Shown here piece after piece: positions 34,565 through 47,290 of a stretch of 64,000 nt of DNA (its first letter is position 1; each line of letters starts with the position of its first letter). Source of the stretch: Linepithema humile (lineage: Eukaryota; Arthropoda; Insecta; Hymenoptera; Formicidae); assembly GCF_040581485.1 (NCBI RefSeq), contig NC_090128.1:12400001-12464000 (forward strand), given 5' to 3'. A program made the position numbers and the translations under genes. The notes beneath the pieces are model-generated. The model was not told where the DNA came from. It saw only the letters and a program-made list of their open reading frames with translations, and searched no databases.

Positions 34565-36528
34565 ATGGCGGATCTAGAGAGACCATTGATAGCGAGCAAG
34601 GTGGTGCAAGAAAGATGCAGCAAGTGGGTAGAATCACAGAAGGATTATTCTTATTCTGACGAAGATAGTCTTAAGCGAAAGCTGAGGGAGGAGACCGAGT
34701 ATGAAGATTGGTTCAACACGGAATCAGAGTTCGATTCGGTCTCAGAATGTGGTGCCAAGAGACGCAAGGTTGGAACACCATTGAGGAATGAAGTATTGGA
34801 TCTTGCCTGCGAATGGGAGAAATGTACGTTTCGCAGTGATCATATGGATAAATTTCTGAAGCATGTTTCTAGTCACATACCGAATGTACAGATAAGCATG
34901 AAAGATGATAACGAGGTCTATGTGTGTCAGTGGAAAGATTGTCCGTATAACAGCGATGTATGCGATGAAGTAATACGGCACATTAACTACCATGCTTATC
35001 ACACCAAACTGAAATGTATTGGATCCAACATTCGTAGAAGAACCAAGTTACCTGTAAATATTTATTTAGCATTCATTCAGTAAACCTATCTTATATCGTT
35101 GGTTGTTGATGGAACAGAAAGAATAAAAATTGTATTACTTGCAGAAATGTTACAGAGATTCGGATTGGAAGAATATCATAGATTCGCCACCTCCACATTT
35201 GTGCCGGTGGGAGGAGTGCCTGAAGATGTTCACAAACTATCAAATGTTCCTATATCACATCACTGTGCACACAGAGGACTTTCCGCGTGGCAATAAAGTC
35301 AAGGGCGGAGTCGAGTGCAAGTGGACTGGATGCAACGGCAAGTATCCCAGTTTGTACAAGCTCCGGGAACACATGAGGTGTCACACCAAAGAGAAAATGG
35401 TCGCGTGCCCGGACTGCGGTGCTACGTTTGCTTCCAACACAAAATTTCATACACATTGCCAGCGGCAGATTCCCCTAGAAGGTAATAAATTGATTGACAC
35501 ATCTCTGAAATTATTCTTACATCATTTTATCCTCTTCTAATATACACAACATGATTTGCAGTACAGGGATTTCAGTGTTCACACTGCAATAAATTTTATC
35601 CGACTGAGAGGATTCTACGCGACCATATGAGGTCTCACGTGTTCAATTACAAATGTTCCCTGTGTGACATGAGCTGCGAATCGCCGGCGAGTTTGGCGAA
35701 ACATGTCAGATACCGACATGTATCGACCAGAACATTTCCCTGCCAATTGTGCTCACACGCTGCAAAGTCGCAGCAGGATCTCGACTCACACATGACTGTT
35801 CATGTTAATGGTCCGAATTTTTTTTGCACCTTTGAGGGATGTCTTTACACATGCAAAGGAGCCTACACTTTGGATAGGTAATCATTGGAACTTTCAGTAA
35901 TAAGATAGATTCATACATATATTTATCGAAATTGTTTGTTACAGACACATAGAGCGGGTACATGGTTTAGCAGAGCGGTGGTATTGTTGCCACGAATGCC
36001 CGATTAAGTACCGGAAGAGTTACAGACTGACGAAACATCTCATAGAAACGCATCAACTGCAACTGCCTAACGGACATAAACGCTTCCACTATACGCAGGA
36101 AAAAGACGGATGTTACAGACTTCAGATGGTGAGATACGAGGCTGTGGATGAAGAAAACGAATTGCGCATCGACGAAGCGGATCACAAATCGTACAAGACG
36201 TATAAAATAAAACTGAATCCAACTATGAAGGAAGTAAATGTGAGTTTCATGATTTAAGTATTATTTAAGACTCTTTATTCCGTTTAAGATTATATTACGT
36301 TCTTTGCAGATTGTCGAAGAAGACACAGAAGAGATGGAAAATTTACAGGTCACTGAAGAAGAAAAAATTGAGGACAATGTTGGTAATTTTATGCCTGTTA
36401 TATCTAATATTTTAATATCTATTGATGAAGTCGATGAGAAAGGAAATATTATAAAACGACAAATTGTTGAAACACAAGAAACAAACGAATTACCACCCTC
36501 GGAAGAACCACCGTTAATTTTAACTTAA
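34565..36528 (+). CDS. HINFP: Histone H4 transcription factor (HINFP) C2H2 zinc-finger protein
   Basis: Nuclear zinc-finger factor that in vertebrates activates histone H4 genes at the G1/S transition. Exons 34565-35053, 35145-35481, 35562-35877, 35945-36239 and 36310-36528 join to 551 residues. About ten Cys2-His2-type fingers are visible, beginning CEWEKCTFRSDHMDKFLKH, then CQWKDCPYNSD, CRWEECLKMF, CKWTGCNGKYPSLYKLREH, CPDCGATFASNTKF (atypical last ligands), CSHCNKFYPTERILRDHMR, CSLCDMSCESPASLAKH, CQLCSHAAKSQ, CTFEGCLYTCKGAYTLDRH and CHECPIKYRKSYRLTKH. The linker HAYHTKLKCIGS and the post-finger segment with LPNGHKRFHY and RLQMVRYE match the HINFP family and not a generic finger protein. 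The last exon is acidic and leaves no known domain. Confidence 0.92.
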
Positions 36529-37044
36529 GTTTGACATCCTTTTAACAAGATAGTCTCTTGAAATGTATATATATATATATATATTTTTATATTATATATT
36601 ATACATACCCTGTGGTTTTACATTTAAGAGATTATATACTATACTGCATATATATTTATTATTTTAATTGCAATTTTATGAAAATGGTAATATTGAAATT
36701 TATTTTTCTTGTATCTTAATGTCTACTTTTGTTTTTTACTTTGTAATTTTTATAATTCACAAATTATTATTAGAAATTTTTTGCCGAGGAAGTCTTACTG
36801 AACTGTGTCAGCTAATAAACTGTTTAAATAGTACTTGTATCTACAAAGTATTTTTGTCAGAATATTTGTCTTTAATTGTTAAAGTTTACAATGCATTGTT
36901 TGGAGAGAGTAAAATTTACTATGAAATCAGTACTTATGATATATAATACAAAATGGAATTGCTACAGTAATGTTTTTGTAAAAATTAGTTGACAAGATTG
37001 TATTTAGCAAAAACTTTATAAATAGTGTTTTAATTGTCATATGA
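36529..37044. other. AT-rich convergent 3' flank of HINFP and PHF5A
   Basis: Very AT-rich sequence with a TA microsatellite near 36565-36583. An AATAAA at about 36815-36820 could serve as the HINFP polyadenylation signal. No gene is seen. Confidence 0.5.
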
Positions 37045-37580
37045 TTATCTTCTTTTGAAGCCATATTTCTTTCTCTCATAGAAGAGATCTGTCTTGGAAC
37101 TTCCCAAGTTAACTATTTTAGGACAGCCATCTCTCTGTAAACATGCATTGGAATATTCAATTTACATTTTCAATCTATGACTTATATATAAACCATGATT
37201 ATAGAATTAATGGCAAACTTACATCTTTTTCTTGTATTGTACATTCTTTACAATAATATGCGTCCGATACACCAGGACCTCCGCATATCACACAACGTCC
37301 CTGATAAGAACCATAATTGCACTCGTCGCATATTCTAACTAATGTGCAAGGTCTCACATAAGAATCGCAAATGACGCATTTTCCATCACATTTTTCGCAA
37401 AGCCGACCAATAGCTAAAAATAACAACAATTATTATTTTTGTTTTATTTTAATTTAATTAAACAGCTTCTAACTTTCATTTAGCTCATAACAAAACTATA
37501 GATAAGGTTAGATTTAACCTCAACTTACCAACTCCCGGCTGTTTACGACAAAATATTAAATCTGGATGATGCTTGGCCAT
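37045..37580 (-). CDS. PHF5A: PHD finger-like protein PHF5A (SF3b subunit)
   Basis: Small zinc-knuckle subunit of the SF3b complex of the U2 snRNP; it helps hold the branch-point adenosine and is one of the most conserved spliceosome proteins. Minus-strand exons 37580-37529, 37413-37223 and 37134-37045 join to exactly 110 residues, the family length. The sequence runs [54 protein letters not shown], then [16 protein letters not shown], and ends KKYGFKRR. All cysteine pairs expected for the zinc-binding knot are present. Confidence 0.97.
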
Positions 37581-37995
37581 TTTTTCCAAATGCTATTAAT
37601 CAGCCTTGAAACAATTAATAAATATAACAACGTTTATTTTTTCAATAATGTTTTCAGCACTCAATCATTCAAACTTGCTTGACAGTTTACCGCAGTTCAT
37701 TGTAGTTTATCCGAGTTCCACGGTATTATTTTTCCTAGTGTCGAAAACGCTTTTGTCATTGTAATAGCTGATCAAAAGATGGCACTACTCTCGTACGAGC
37801 TTCTTTATCATCATGTGTTCCTGTAACGCAAAAATTGGAACTTTCCACTCTATCCAATTCTATTTTCTCTATGCCTACAATAATTTATGCTTTTGACGTT
37901 CTCCCACGTTTGAGGCAGTTTGAGGTTAAAGTGTCCAAAATACATTTTGGTTATTTCGACAAGAATTTATTGTTCGAAATATTATATTAATAAAA
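37581..37995. promoter_or_regulatory. Divergent promoter of PHF5A and eIF3k
   Basis: Only 415 bases separate the PHF5A ATG (minus) from the eIF3k ATG (plus). No TATA box is obvious in either direction, as is usual for housekeeping genes. Confidence 0.5.
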
Positions 37996-38997
37996 ATGGC
38001 TGAGGCAATGCGTCAGACTGTAGCTGGAATGCTTAAAGGCATTGAAAGGTATTATTTTTTTATAATGCTCTTTAACATGCATATATATTCTTTCCAACGA
38101 GAATATTGACGTATTGTTTAACGGTGTATAATTTCATAGGAATAAAATCTTAAAATTCATTGAAAAGAATATATTTTTACCTGTAATGAGTTATAAACCA
38201 AATATTCTTGATATATTACATCAGAATATTTGTTTTAGGTACAATCCAGATAACCTCATAACTCTGGAAAAATATGTAGAGATACAATCAAGAGAGAATG
38301 CTTACGATTTGGAAGCAAACTTAGCTGTTTTGAAGCTCTACCAGTTAAATCCGCATCGATTCAACATGGATATTACATGTCAGATATTACTAAAAGCCTT
38401 AACAAATCTTCCACATACTGACTTTGTACTGTGCAAATGTCTACTGAGTGAGAAACTTGTAAGATTTATTATATAACAATATAGAATAATTATTAATCTC
38501 AGATGAATGCCTCTGCATTTATGTAAATTTTTACAGATGTCGGAAGATCCCCTTAGTCAAATCATGTATCTGGGAGACATTTTGGAGCGGTGTGACTTCC
38601 AACATTTTTGGGATCGGGTGATATCTATGTCGGAATTTTGTGACAGAATTGTAGGCTTTCAGGATTCAATAAGAAAATTTGTATGTCATGTAGTTGGAAT
38701 CACATTTCAAACAATAGATAAGAGTCTTTTGGCACAACTACTTGGTGGTGTAGATGGTATGATTTTCTCATTTAACAATTTGTTTTGTATAATTTAATAT
38801 TTTATGATAAGACTTATTATATTTTACACCTTGTTACAGATGCAACATTGAAGCATTGGGTAAAGAAATATGGCTGGAAAGAGGAGAGCAAAACAATTAT
38901 ATTTATTGCAAATCAAGATGAAAACATCAAGACTAAAAATATTACTGAAAAGATTGATTTCGAGAATGTGGCAGGTTTAATGGCTGCTTGTCTGTAG
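37996..38997 (+). CDS. eIF3k: Eukaryotic translation initiation factor 3 subunit K
   Basis: Small accessory subunit of the eIF3 complex, bound to the 40S ribosome in the cytoplasm. Exons 37996-38048, 38239-38458, 38537-38756 and 38840-38997 join to 216 residues, the usual length. Family features: MAEAMRQTVAGMLKGIERYN, the HEAT-like helices containing ENAYDLEANLAVLKLYQLNP, then FVLCKCLL, and the winged-helix part with LGDILERCDFQHFW and a C-terminal WVKKYGW. AATAAA sits 20 bases after the stop at 39017-39022. Confidence 0.96.
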
Positions 38998-39591
38998 ACA
39001 TTAGCAATCATTTTCTAATAAATCTTAACTTTGAAAAAAAAGATAAATATTGTATGTATTTATCGAGAGAATTTTATGTATCTGAGCAAAAACTATAAGA
39101 AAAACATATTTCGGACACTGAAAAAGACGTAACATATTGATAAATGAATATAAAATTGATATAAGAACGTTTATTTTAAAATTAGTTTGCATTATCTCTG
39201 TCAAATTATATTTTATCGTAATTAATATCGCAAACATAGCTCTTGAATTAAAATATTAAAGTTTTTAATTTTAGTTTGTTATAAAACTAACAATTATTGA
39301 ATTATTAACAATTATTAATTAAAAAATATAAAAATTTATATTTTATAAAATTAATCTATTGGCAACACACGTTTTCTCAAATTTTTGCAAAGTGCATTGT
39401 GCAGTAAGAACTTCTCATTTGCATTATTTTTATCAAAGCAGAATATAATTAACAATTAATTTAAACATCTACTTTTGTCCCGTCTCTACTCTTATTTCTA
39501 GTATTTCTTTTTTTACAAAAAAATGTATGTTTTAAAATAATGGTTTATTTACGATAATATTTATGGTAATTATTTTTTACCAAATAAGTTG
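38998..39591. other. Convergent 3' ends of eIF3k and PUS7
   Basis: AT-rich spacer between convergent genes. It holds the eIF3k AATAAA (39017-39022) and, on the minus strand, an AATAAA for PUS7 (plus-strand tttatt at 39544-39549). No gene is seen. Confidence 0.6.
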
Positions 39592-42136
39592 TCATATTTT
39601 AGAAATATTTTCTATTTCATCTACTTTCATTGTATCATCCTTGTTTACAGTAAACTCTTCATCTTTGACATGGTTTTCTTCATCATTTTTCTCAATTTCT
39701 ACCAAGTCTTTGTTACTGCCTTCATTTAAATTAGATTGTATGTTTTCTGCATCATGAGAAGCAGATAAAGCGGCTTGTGTTTCTGCTGAAGTATCATTCT
39801 TTAAAATTTCACGCAAGGCCATTGTAGCGTAAGTACTGGGTTTTAAACACACTTCTATAATCAATGCTTTATTTTTTCCGTCTGAAAATAGTAGAACATA
39901 AATGTGAATTATTTGAAATTAATATTCTGGACAATTAATAATTCTGTAACAAATAATTTACCCGATTCATCCTGCGGAGGTTTATGTTTTCGCATTTCAT
40001 CAATATCTGATAAAATAAGATTATCATGTTTTTCTTTATAATGCATAATCTTCCAAGACAGATTTGTTGGAATTTCTATTATTTTTCTGTAGGCACCACT
40101 CAAACTGTATTTTCTAAAAAATACAACAAAGGATTATAACAATCTATTGCAATATTAAAGATCCGCATTTAAAAGCACTTACTTGTTCTTTTGTCTAAGA
40201 TCAACAGTTAATCCGTCCTTAGTTAAAAATTCGTCAAACCAAGCTTTAGCATATGGTGGATATATAACTTTCCATCCAGGTTGAGGCATAATTATATCAG
40301 CCAGAGTATAATTTGGTAAATCTTCTTCTGTAAGTATTTTTACCGCCGGGAAATCATTTTGCTCTGAATTATCCTCATTTACTTCATTTGCCACTGCATC
40401 GCTACTTTTTTCGCCAATAACATTAGTTTCATCTTTGGGATCGTCATCATCATTCAGAGGATAATCCGTAGTTTCGTTGATTATATTTTCTTTACAATTT
40501 TGCTGCTTATAAACTAGATCACCAACAATCACATCCGTTCCAAATTGCTTCATTCTTCTGGACACAATGTGATTCCAAACGAAGCTTTGATAAGCATGCA
40601 CATACATTAATCGAATATTTCGAGGAACAGAATCAAGCGCGCCTAAAGGATTTTTATCGCTCGATATTTGTAAGCCTTTCAAAAGTCTGGCTTCAATCTT
40701 ATCAATTCTTTTGATCTTAGCATAAGCAGCATAAGCATCTTTGGTTTCCGCATAAATTTGTCTAGCTTCTGCTAATTCTTTATCCTGTTCTCCTATTCGC
40801 GGTTTCAGGATTAATTCAATTGCTTCATGCCATTTACCTAAAAAAAAAAAATAAATAAAAAATATGATTGCCATATAGACATTAAAGTATTAACATAATA
40901 AAAAATATTACTAATTACTTTGAAGCAAACATTTTCCAATCTCATGTGTGGGTATAGAAGATATTGTACCAAATCTTTGTAAGCCATAATAATTAATGAA
41001 ACCATTATCACGCAACAATGTCATTGCTTGTTCAATCTCTTGATCTGTTCCACAAACATTTCTTAATGCTATCCTAAACTGATTACCATGAAGCATGCCT
41101 AATTTCAGGCCATCTTTAGCATATTTAAAATTCCCTACATATGCACCGCGTATTCTTTTACCAGCTTTCAATATATTGGAGGGATCTACTTTCCTTAAGC
41201 TCACCCACTGAGTCGTCCATGCTCGACGATCTTTTGTACCGGCATAACTAAAGTTGTCTGGTTTTATTCTCAAATTCACAGCCAACTGATTTAAAGCATC
41301 CATCGTATCCATATTCACTTTATGCAACAGGAAGTGACAATAATCACCACCGCGTCTTTTCCAATCTATTCTATTGTCTTGACGTATATTTTGACCTAAT
41401 TTAACAAAATATATTAAGAATAATCATATAAAGATCTGTATAAACAAGTTTATATAACTTACCACTCTTATTAATTTTAGTGTTTGGCACAATTGTGATA
41501 AATTTTTTATTATCTTTGTCTATTGTTTGGCTAATAACATTTCCTAACTTTTTTGCAATTATATGAACAGTTCTGCGTTGACTTTTATCAATATCTGTTA
41601 CATCAATTTCTATATTTAAAAAATTTTCTTCTTTCAGAACTTGCAGTTGGTCCCATATTGTTGATGATATCAATATTTTTAAATCTTCCATCTTTTTATC
41701 ATCATCTGGCTCTTGTGGAATATCTTGATGAGTAAGCTTGACTGCTTGTCCATCAAGATCTATTTCATTAACATGAAAATCAGTGTATCTCTCTTTGATT
41801 ATTGCGGAGAAGCCAATATGTTTGCTAATGTATTCTGTAATTCCTATGTCAGATTCTTTCAGTCTATTGCCAACATCCAGTTTGCTCTTTTTTGCATTTT
41901 CTCGTGGTGATTGTACGAATTTACGTTTAAAGTTTCTTCCGTCAGAATTGCTCTGACAATCACCTTAACAAAAATAATTTCTTTTCAGCAATTTATTAAA
42001 TATTAATTATTAATAAACAATTTAATAATGATAGATTACCTTTCTGTCTCGATCTCCAAGTATTGCGACTTTTGTCATTTCGAAACTTTTGTTTATCAGA
42101 ATTTTTATGTACAATAGCGGTATTGTCAGTAGACAT
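39592..42136 (-). CDS. PUS7: Pseudouridylate synthase 7 (TruD family)
   Basis: Stand-alone enzyme that isomerises uridine to pseudouridine in tRNAs, snRNA and mRNA. Minus-strand exons 42136-42040, 41963-41463, 41395-40919, 40837-40183, 40113-39962 and 39881-39592 join to 723 residues. TruD motifs seen: GFSAIIKERYTDFHVNEID near the start, RGGDYCHFLLHKVNMDTM, FSYAGTKDRRAWTTQWVS with the catalytic Asp in GTKDR, then GNQFRIALRN, NYYGLQRFGT, and the C-terminal TruD segment YVHAYQSFVWN with LP.YTLADIIMPQPGW. A Lys/Arg-rich N-terminus and a highly acidic insertion of about 50 residues (codons near 40350-40500) lie outside the core. The last exon ends in a Ser/Asp/Glu-rich tail. The protein is somewhat longer than the human enzyme. 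Confidence 0.95.
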
Positions 42137-43060
42137 TATGACTGAATAATAGATATAACAATTACAGAATTGTTGGATAACAATTGATTAACGTATATTT
42201 TTCAGTCTATCACACCATCTATTGTTGCAAAATATTGATCGGTTGTTATAATACCACAACATCAAATATGTTTCAAAACAGAATACATCAGAATGCATAA
42301 ACACGTGTTAGATACTGCCATATTGTATTTTTTTACATTGTCGCGTCCTCCTTTCAGAATTCCCGCGCAAGCGCACTAAAATCGATACACACTGAAATCG
42401 ATACATATCGAAATCGTTGCACGCACAATAATTCAACTTCAAACAATTAATGCAAGAAGAATCACAAAATGGACGCCTTTCTTGATCCGCTTCTGTTTAA
42501 TTGGTATAAAAATTTATTTATATTGATAAATAATAGAATTTAGTATAATACCTATTGTAATAGCTATATGTAAGCTATATTGTAATCAGTACACACAAAG
42601 TAAAACACACGATGAAATAGTAGATTCATTACTTTAACTACCAAGCCACTTTTAGGGCGCATTGCCTACTGTATCAATGATTAAGCATCTTTGAAAAGCA
42701 TTCCTCAAGGTATAAATACAACAATGCGCTGATTCTCACCAGTAAGTCTCATAGTAGTCAAAGCATTAATATATTGTACAAATGATGTATTCAAATTTTA
42801 TACATTTATTTAATTTATAATCTCAATAGTGTATTTATTTTTGTAAATATCTTTTTTATGCTTTTTCTATATTTTGAGAAGTAAGAAAAACAAGAGAAAA
42901 AATTACAAATTATGTAAATTCTGTAAATTTTGTAAATATTTTGTGTAGTAGACATATCTACTACAACTTTGTATATAAATAAAGTTAATATTAATATGTT
43001 GGGCATATTTCAAGAGAGAGAATATATCAATTTAGCATTAAAAAAAGAACCATTTCACAC

Positions 43061-43128
<68 letters not shown>

Positions 43129-44344
43129 GCGCGCGCGCACGCGCGTGTGTGTGTGTATGTGTGTTTGAGTGGGTGGGTATGTGTGTTATGTATATATATC
43201 ACATCTAATTAACATGTTTTATTTTTTAGAATATTGAAGAGAAAGAATGATCTCTTTCTTTTTGGCATAAGGAGTGAGAAGAAAGCAAGAAAATGTCATT
43301 TAGGGAAATATATCAATATGAAAAGTAAGCCCAATTGAATTAAATTGCAAATTTAAATATTCAAATTCAGCAGATAAGTTTTCGATATTAGGAGAAGATT
43401 TTGTAGTGATAATTTCAAAGTAACACAAATAATATGCAATATTTAAAGAAATAAATCATTTAAAAACTATTAAAAAACACAATAGCATATAAGAAACTCT
43501 TCTTTATTCTAGATGCTCCATGAGAAACGAGAGGCAGTCAGCGTGAAAATTCTTCGTGAGGATATATCGCCGTATAGGAGGACAGCGATAAAACATGAAG
43601 CAAGATAACATTTCAGGTAAGTGCGTAGTAGATAGAAAATAAGTGTAAGAAGCGATAAGACAGGATTTGATAAATCCAGAAACACTTTTTGAACTGCCAA
43701 CGGCAATTTCCAGAAAAAATACCTTTTAAAAAATAAATGAGTAATTTAAATTCGTACATCTTGAATGAATGAATCTGAATGATATTGAAAAGAAATTCAT
43801 GGCTGGATAAAAGCAACAGAGATGAATCTCTGTTCGGGGAGAAGAAAAAACAAACATTGAGAATAACGGTTCCGAGGGCGTGAGGACACGCGCCCCCGCA
43901 TACGCGTGAAGTATGCCGCGAGAGGGAGTACGTACGCGCGGATTACTACGCGCGGGTACGCGCAGGGCGTAATAGAGGGGGACAAATTAGGGGAGGGAAG
44001 ACGCGCGCTGTCAGTACAACGCGAGCTACGAAGGAGTGCGGGTCGCGGCGCGTCGCGATTCATCTTCGCGTTTCGCGTCATTGGGCGTAATCGCGCGCCC
44101 ATCGTCGTCGTCGTCATCGTTGACGGCGGTTTCAATCCCTCCTCTCCCCGCGCAGTGGCGCGTAAAGTCTCGTTGAACGACAATCGTGGGTGATAACGTC
44201 AGCGGGCGCGCTTTTCACGGCGCCGCCGTGCGTTCAACCCGGACCGGAATCCGCGATGTGAGCCTCGAGGCCCACGGCGATAGTCGTGCGACGCGGGAAA
44301 GAAGAACGGATGCGCGTGTCGACGTGCCGGGGTGCTGACGCGGG
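42137..44344. other. PUS7 upstream flank and CpG-rich leader of the PDZ gene
   Basis: The PUS7 promoter lies just right of 42136. A long compound microsatellite sits at 43061-43188. From about 43860 the base composition turns GC- and CpG-rich and leads into the coding exon at 44345, consistent with a promoter and 5' UTR for that gene. Short open frames here are not supported. Confidence 0.45.
43061..43188. repeat. Compound microsatellite (CT)n-(GC)n-(GT)n
   Basis: About 60 bases of CT repeats run into alternating GC, AC and GT dinucleotides. The first part is a mirror-type pyrimidine tract and the second a long alternating purine-pyrimidine run. Confidence 0.95.
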
Positions 44345-44440
44345 ATGAGCGCGAGAGAAGTCATCCTCTTCGGTGGGTCCCCCTGGGGCTTCCGCATGCA
44401 CGGCGGATGCGACACGCATCAACCCCTGCGCATCTCCAGG
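44345..44440 (+). CDS. First coding exon of a PDZ-domain protein (gene continues right)
   Basis: An exact 32-codon exon runs from ATG 44345 to a consensus donor AGG|GTGAGT at 44440/44441 in phase 0. It reads MSAREVILFGGSPWGFRMHG, then GCDTHQPLRISR. This is the start of a PDZ domain: the first strand, the carboxylate-binding loop PWGF (equivalent to GLGF), the GG turn and the PLRISR strand. The closest memories are N-terminal PDZ domains of PDZ-LIM (ALP/Enigma), synaptopodin-2 and Shroom-type proteins, which act at Z-discs or actin structures. The next exon should begin with the PGSKAA-type stretch; I could not find it before 64000. Upstream sequence is CpG-rich as expected for a first exon. 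The exact family is not decided. Confidence 0.75.
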
Positions 44441-46573
44441 GTGAGTAAACGTAGCGACATTTTTTTCTCGCGGTCACGTGATCGCGCGATTGAGACGATT
44501 GCGTCTTTTTAAAACTATTATTTATAGGTTAAGAAAGATAGCTAATCTAGTAAACACCAATCAAAACATCAATATTATATAATTTTCCATTCAACATTAC
44601 TGTAGTATAAAATGTCTTGTACGTAAAGTATTATATTGTTGAGTGAGAAATTATAACATTGATATTATATTACTGTTGGTTAATGTTGCAGGGATTTTAT
44701 TAATTTGATGAAAAACGAAATATACATATAGTGCTATATATATATATTAAATTTTACACTGCATATGTATTCAAGCTGCATTATTCTAACGAATTATTAT
44801 AAACCTAATCGCTCTATGCATAATACACTAATTGTTATTACTAATAACAATAAATTATTTGAATAGCGCATCAGTCATACAATTGACGTGCAATACAATG
44901 CGCACAAAGTGAAATAGTACATATAATCATAATTACATTTTGAATGTGAATATTTTATGACGATATTGCAGTAATTATTCATTAACGAATATCATATTAC
45001 ATATGTATAACTCAAGCCGATGAAATTCTCGTTACGGTTACATTAACATGTCAGCAAACAATCAAATTCGTCAAATTTATCGGATTTCTAGAAGTTTACC
45101 GCGCTTCTCGTGAAAGCGCCATGTATGTACAATTAAAAAATAGTGGAAAACAACTTTTCCTTGCCATTATCCAATTTAGCTACGCCTTGAAGTTACCGTT
45201 TATCGTAAGTGGTGAAACGAGATAATCGTGTAAGTGGAAAAAGTCGCATTGATCCGCCCGTGGCATGCCGCACACTTTTATCACTGAACGCGCCACCGTA
45301 ATTTTCTTCGCAACTACTGCATTTCTGTGTCTTCCCCTGTCAACTCTGTTCTATAGACGGTCTTTTTACGTTATGAGAGTAGAAAAATTGTACGACTTTT
45401 CATAGGAAAAACTTGCATTGATTTTCAATAGAAGATTACTTTCATTGTAAAAAAAATGAATAACCTTTTTCTCTTGTAAGATTCTTAATCTTTTCACAAC
45501 GAAAATAATTATTACATTATATAAATCATAAAATATTTCAAGAGTCAATTAGAGATTTTATACATTTATAAATTGCTTCCTGTTTGTTCGATGCGAATTG
45601 AGATCAGATCGCGGCAGGTAATTTATTCAACGTGTATATAATTGACATGACGCGCATAATTCCGATTCTAAAATGTCACGTATCACTCGCGGTCGGCCGG
45701 AGCTACGATTTCAGATATTCGATAGTTACGTTTGTTGAGCCACGGCGAAGGTCGACAGCAAGAGCCTTGACGTGACTTTCTTGCCTAACGTTCTATGGTC
45801 GCCACGTGCCTCCGTAACGCTGGCGAATCTCATTTTATCCCAACATTCGGGCTAACGTGCTTGGCGTAAATTATGAAGATAACGCGAAATTAGCGATGTG
45901 GATGGATTTAAAGTCATCTTGTCTAAAAACGCGTCGATTCTGGCACGCGAGATTGTTTTGACTCGGTGCTAAATTTTCCGAGTTAAAATTGGAGCGCTTA
46001 TTAAATGCCACTTCCGCAGATATTCATGATATTTAATTGGCATTTCTGATAATTGACACTTCATTGAAATTCGATGCGTATTTATTTAGATACCGTTTAT
46101 TATGATACGTTGTTACTTGAACAAGATAGTTAATACTATTTTTTATTAATTAAATTTCCAATTTTCACGTATATCACGTTTGTGGAATCGCGTATTGCGA
46201 AATTCTAGTATCGGATTTTCAAAGATATTTTCCACGTGCAGTTTCCTCGTCACTAAAACGCGATACGCGACTTTTGTTACGTAACATAGGTGATGTTGTG
46301 ACGCGGCAAATGATTCATAAACACTACAAACGCGCAAATTGCAACGCACGACGTGAAACAGAACTTTGTTTGAATTGCATATTATGCGCGTGACATGAAT
46401 ATAACATTTACGGTTCCGACGCGAAACATACGCTTCGTGTTGCGATGTGAAAACATTCTTTTCTCGCTGACGCCGGGTCAGAGGTCGCGTTGAAATTGCG
46501 GCAAATCGCTGTATTTTCAGTTCGGTGAAATGCAGCTTATCATCGTGCTTCGAGAGTTTCCACTATTTCCACT

Positions 46574-47290
46574 CCGATAACGACTATCTTACTGGCCATT
46601 AAGGTTTATTTTTGTGTCACATTCATAAATACAACCTCAGTTTGAATCGTGGAACTAGATTATTGGAATGATTTTGTATTTTTATATTGCTGCGTAGAAT
46701 TTTTTACAAATGTATGTGATTGTTTACATAATTTTCAAACTGTTATTGAAAAATTGATTAAAATCAATTCTTACTACTAAATGGTTCGAATAATTTTGTG
46801 TTTTTGTTGCAAAACATTTATTTTATAAATATATATACAAAGATTGTTCGAATTAGAGGATAAACCGACGAAAAGATAAACAGATAAAAATTGACTTATT
46901 ACGTATACGTTTATTATGTCGTAACGATTTCGTGCAATCTTACTAGTCATTGAAATTTATTCTTCGGTCACGTTCATAAATACAATCTTACTTTAAACCT
47001 TGGGATTAGATTATCGAGATAATTTTGCGCTTTTACATTGCTGTGTGCGTGTAGAGTTTTTTTTTTTATAAATCCATGTGATTATTTGAATAATTTTCAA
47101 ACTGTTATTGAAGAACTGATTTATAAACACACACGTAAAAACGTATTAAATTGCTTGAATAATTTTGTGTTTTTAAAATATAGCAAGAAACTTATTTTGC
47201 AAATATAACGTTCGAATTAATAAACAGATAAAATTGATTTATTACGTATACTGTCGTAATGATTTCTTGCTATCTTAATTCACTGTTATC
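46574..47290. repeat. Diverged tandem repeat, period about 340 bp, two and a bit copies
   Basis: Copy starts at about 46574, 46920 and 47255 (cgataacgac, cgtaacgatt, cgtaatgatt). Shared order within copies: cttactggccatt or cttactagtcatt, cacattcataaatacaa or cacgttcataaatacaa, then attattggaatgattttg or attatcgagataattttg, then attttcaaactgttattgaa, and gaataattttgtgttttt. The third copy breaks off after about 35 bases. Confidence 0.75.

Noticed and set aside
42360..42425. Repeated aaatcgatac units near the PUS7 promoter
   Set aside because: Only three short imperfect units; too little to call a regulatory array or a repeat family.
43797..44422. Several open frames in both strands around the PDZ exon
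   Set aside because: They come from the CpG-rich leader. Only the 32-codon exon at 44345 has a domain signature and a consensus donor.
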